Shown here piece after piece: positions 5,632 through 6,066 of a stretch of 6,066 nucleotides of DNA; positions within the stretch are counted from its first letter, which is position 1; each line of letters begins with the position of its first letter. The notes beneath the pieces are model-generated. The model was not told where the DNA came from. It was given only the letters and a program-made list of their open reading frames with translations, and made no database searches. Made by a program: the position numbers and the translations under genes. Source of the stretch: an uncultured Actinomycetes bacterium (GTDB taxonomy: Bacteria; Actinomycetota; Actinomycetes; Nanopelagicales; Nanopelagicaceae); the NCBI GenBank assembly GCA_903893085.1, contig CAITKS010000048.1, positions 1-6,066 on the forward strand, in the 5' to 3' direction.

Positions 5632-6066
5632 TTGAAGATCGCAATAATCGCAGGTACTGGTTTCTACAATCTTCCAGCACTTGCTGGTCAGCCTTCTACA
5701 ACGGTTGATACAACGTATGGCCAGGCAGTTATTACTACGGGCAAATGGCATGGCGCAGATGTTGCATTCCTTACTCGTCACGGGGTTAACCACACAGTTC
5801 CTCCAAGCCAAGTTAATTACCGAGCGAATATTCAAGCACTTAAGAATTGGGGCGCCGAGTTAGTAATTGGTGTAAACGTGGTTGGTGGAGTTGATAAGAA
5901 ACTAAAGCCAGGTGCGCTGCAATTGGTTGATGACTTCATTGATTTCACTCATGGTCGTGCCGATACTTTCTTTGATGGAGTACAAGAAGGTGGCGTTCAA
6001 CATATAGATATGACCTATATCTATGACAAGGCAATCCAAAAGGCGTTATCGAAATCTGCTGAAAAG
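5632..6066 (+). CDS. MTAP/MTIP/PNP-family nucleoside phosphorylase, 3' partial
   Basis: This cytosolic enzyme cleaves the glycosidic bond of a (5'-methylthio)purine nucleoside with phosphate, giving free base and (5-methylthio)ribose-1-phosphate. The first 145 residues are present; the family is usually about 250-290 long, so the C-terminal base-recognition part is missing. Landmarks are I-A-G-T-G-F-Y (6-12, usually G-G-S/T-G), F-L-T-R-H-G (46-51), P-S-Q-V-N-Y-R-A-N (58-66), V-N-V-V-G-G-V (81-87), D-D-F-I-D-F-T-H-G-R-A-D-T-F-F (100-114) and H-I-D (124-126), which cover the phosphate- and ribose-binding part. The V-N-x-V-G-G and later H-I-D are closer, from memory, to S-methyl-5'-thioinosine phosphorylase of Pseudomonas than to actinobacterial MtnP with its A-V-G-S-L, so a 6-oxopurine substrate (methylthioinosine, inosine or guanosine) is quite possible. 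It starts with TTG 4 nt after the ATPase stop. Codon use is like its neighbours. The superfamily is secure, the substrate open. Confidence 0.9.
   Translation, partial: MKIAIIAGTGFYNLPALAGQPSTTVDTTYGQAVITTGKWHGADVAFLTRHGVNHTVPPSQVNYRANIQALKNWGAELVIGVNVVGGVDKKLKPGALQLVDDFIDFTHGRADTFFDGVQEGGVQHIDMTYIYDKAIQKALSKSAEK

Noticed and set aside
5681..5863. Plus-strand 60-codon frame within the phosphorylase
   Set aside because: Overlaps a clearly homologous phosphorylase in another frame and shows no family features.

Overview
The window looks like a chromosomal piece of a small-genome, AT-leaning actinobacterium. A freshwater Nanopelagicales (acI / 'Planktophila'-type) organism is my best guess. That rests on the overall protein flavour, frequent TTG starts, very tight gene packing and moderate base composition; it is inference, since there is no rRNA or marker gene to prove it.

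Layout. Bases 2-214 (+) hold the last 70 codons of an IolD-type trihydroxycyclohexane-dione hydrolase (myo-inositol catabolism). It converges on, and overlaps by 4 nt, a small secreted protein on the minus strand (211-699) with a cysteine/histidine pattern like the septum-formation-related domain. A 158-nt divergent intergenic region (700-857) carries the control signals: a LacI-like palindrome, a possible promoter, an 8-bp inverted repeat just before a strong ribosome binding site, and a possible leaderless promoter for the minus-strand gene. From 858 onward all genes are on the plus strand: a BMP/PnrA-family substrate-binding lipoprotein (858-1907), a perfect 14-bp stem with a GNRA tetraloop (1943-1974), two integral-membrane permeases (2054-3133 and 3130-4119), a double-domain ABC ATPase (4119-5627) and the first 145 codons of an MTAP/MTIP/PNP-family nucleoside phosphorylase (5632 to the window end).

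How they work together. The four transporter genes form a complete ABC importer of the NupNOPQ (YufNOPQ) / PnrA type, which in characterised relatives imports purine nucleosides. The lipoprotein captures the ligand outside the membrane, the two different permeases form the channel, and the single ATPase chain supplies both nucleotide-binding halves. The phosphorylase, 4 nt downstream of the ATPase, would cleave an imported nucleoside (or 5'-methylthio-nucleoside) to a free base and a (methylthio)ribose-1-phosphate. The last four genes are joined by a TTGA overlap, a TAATG overlap and a 4-nt gap, so they are almost certainly co-transcribed and translationally coupled. The hairpin after the binding-protein gene, together with that gene's strongly biased codon choice, suggests the binding protein is made in excess over the membrane parts.

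I found no mobile element, CRISPR array, tRNA/rRNA gene or frameshift. I do not see an undescribed system. The more interesting points are the regulatory structures around the lipoprotein gene and the 6-oxopurine-like signature of the phosphorylase.
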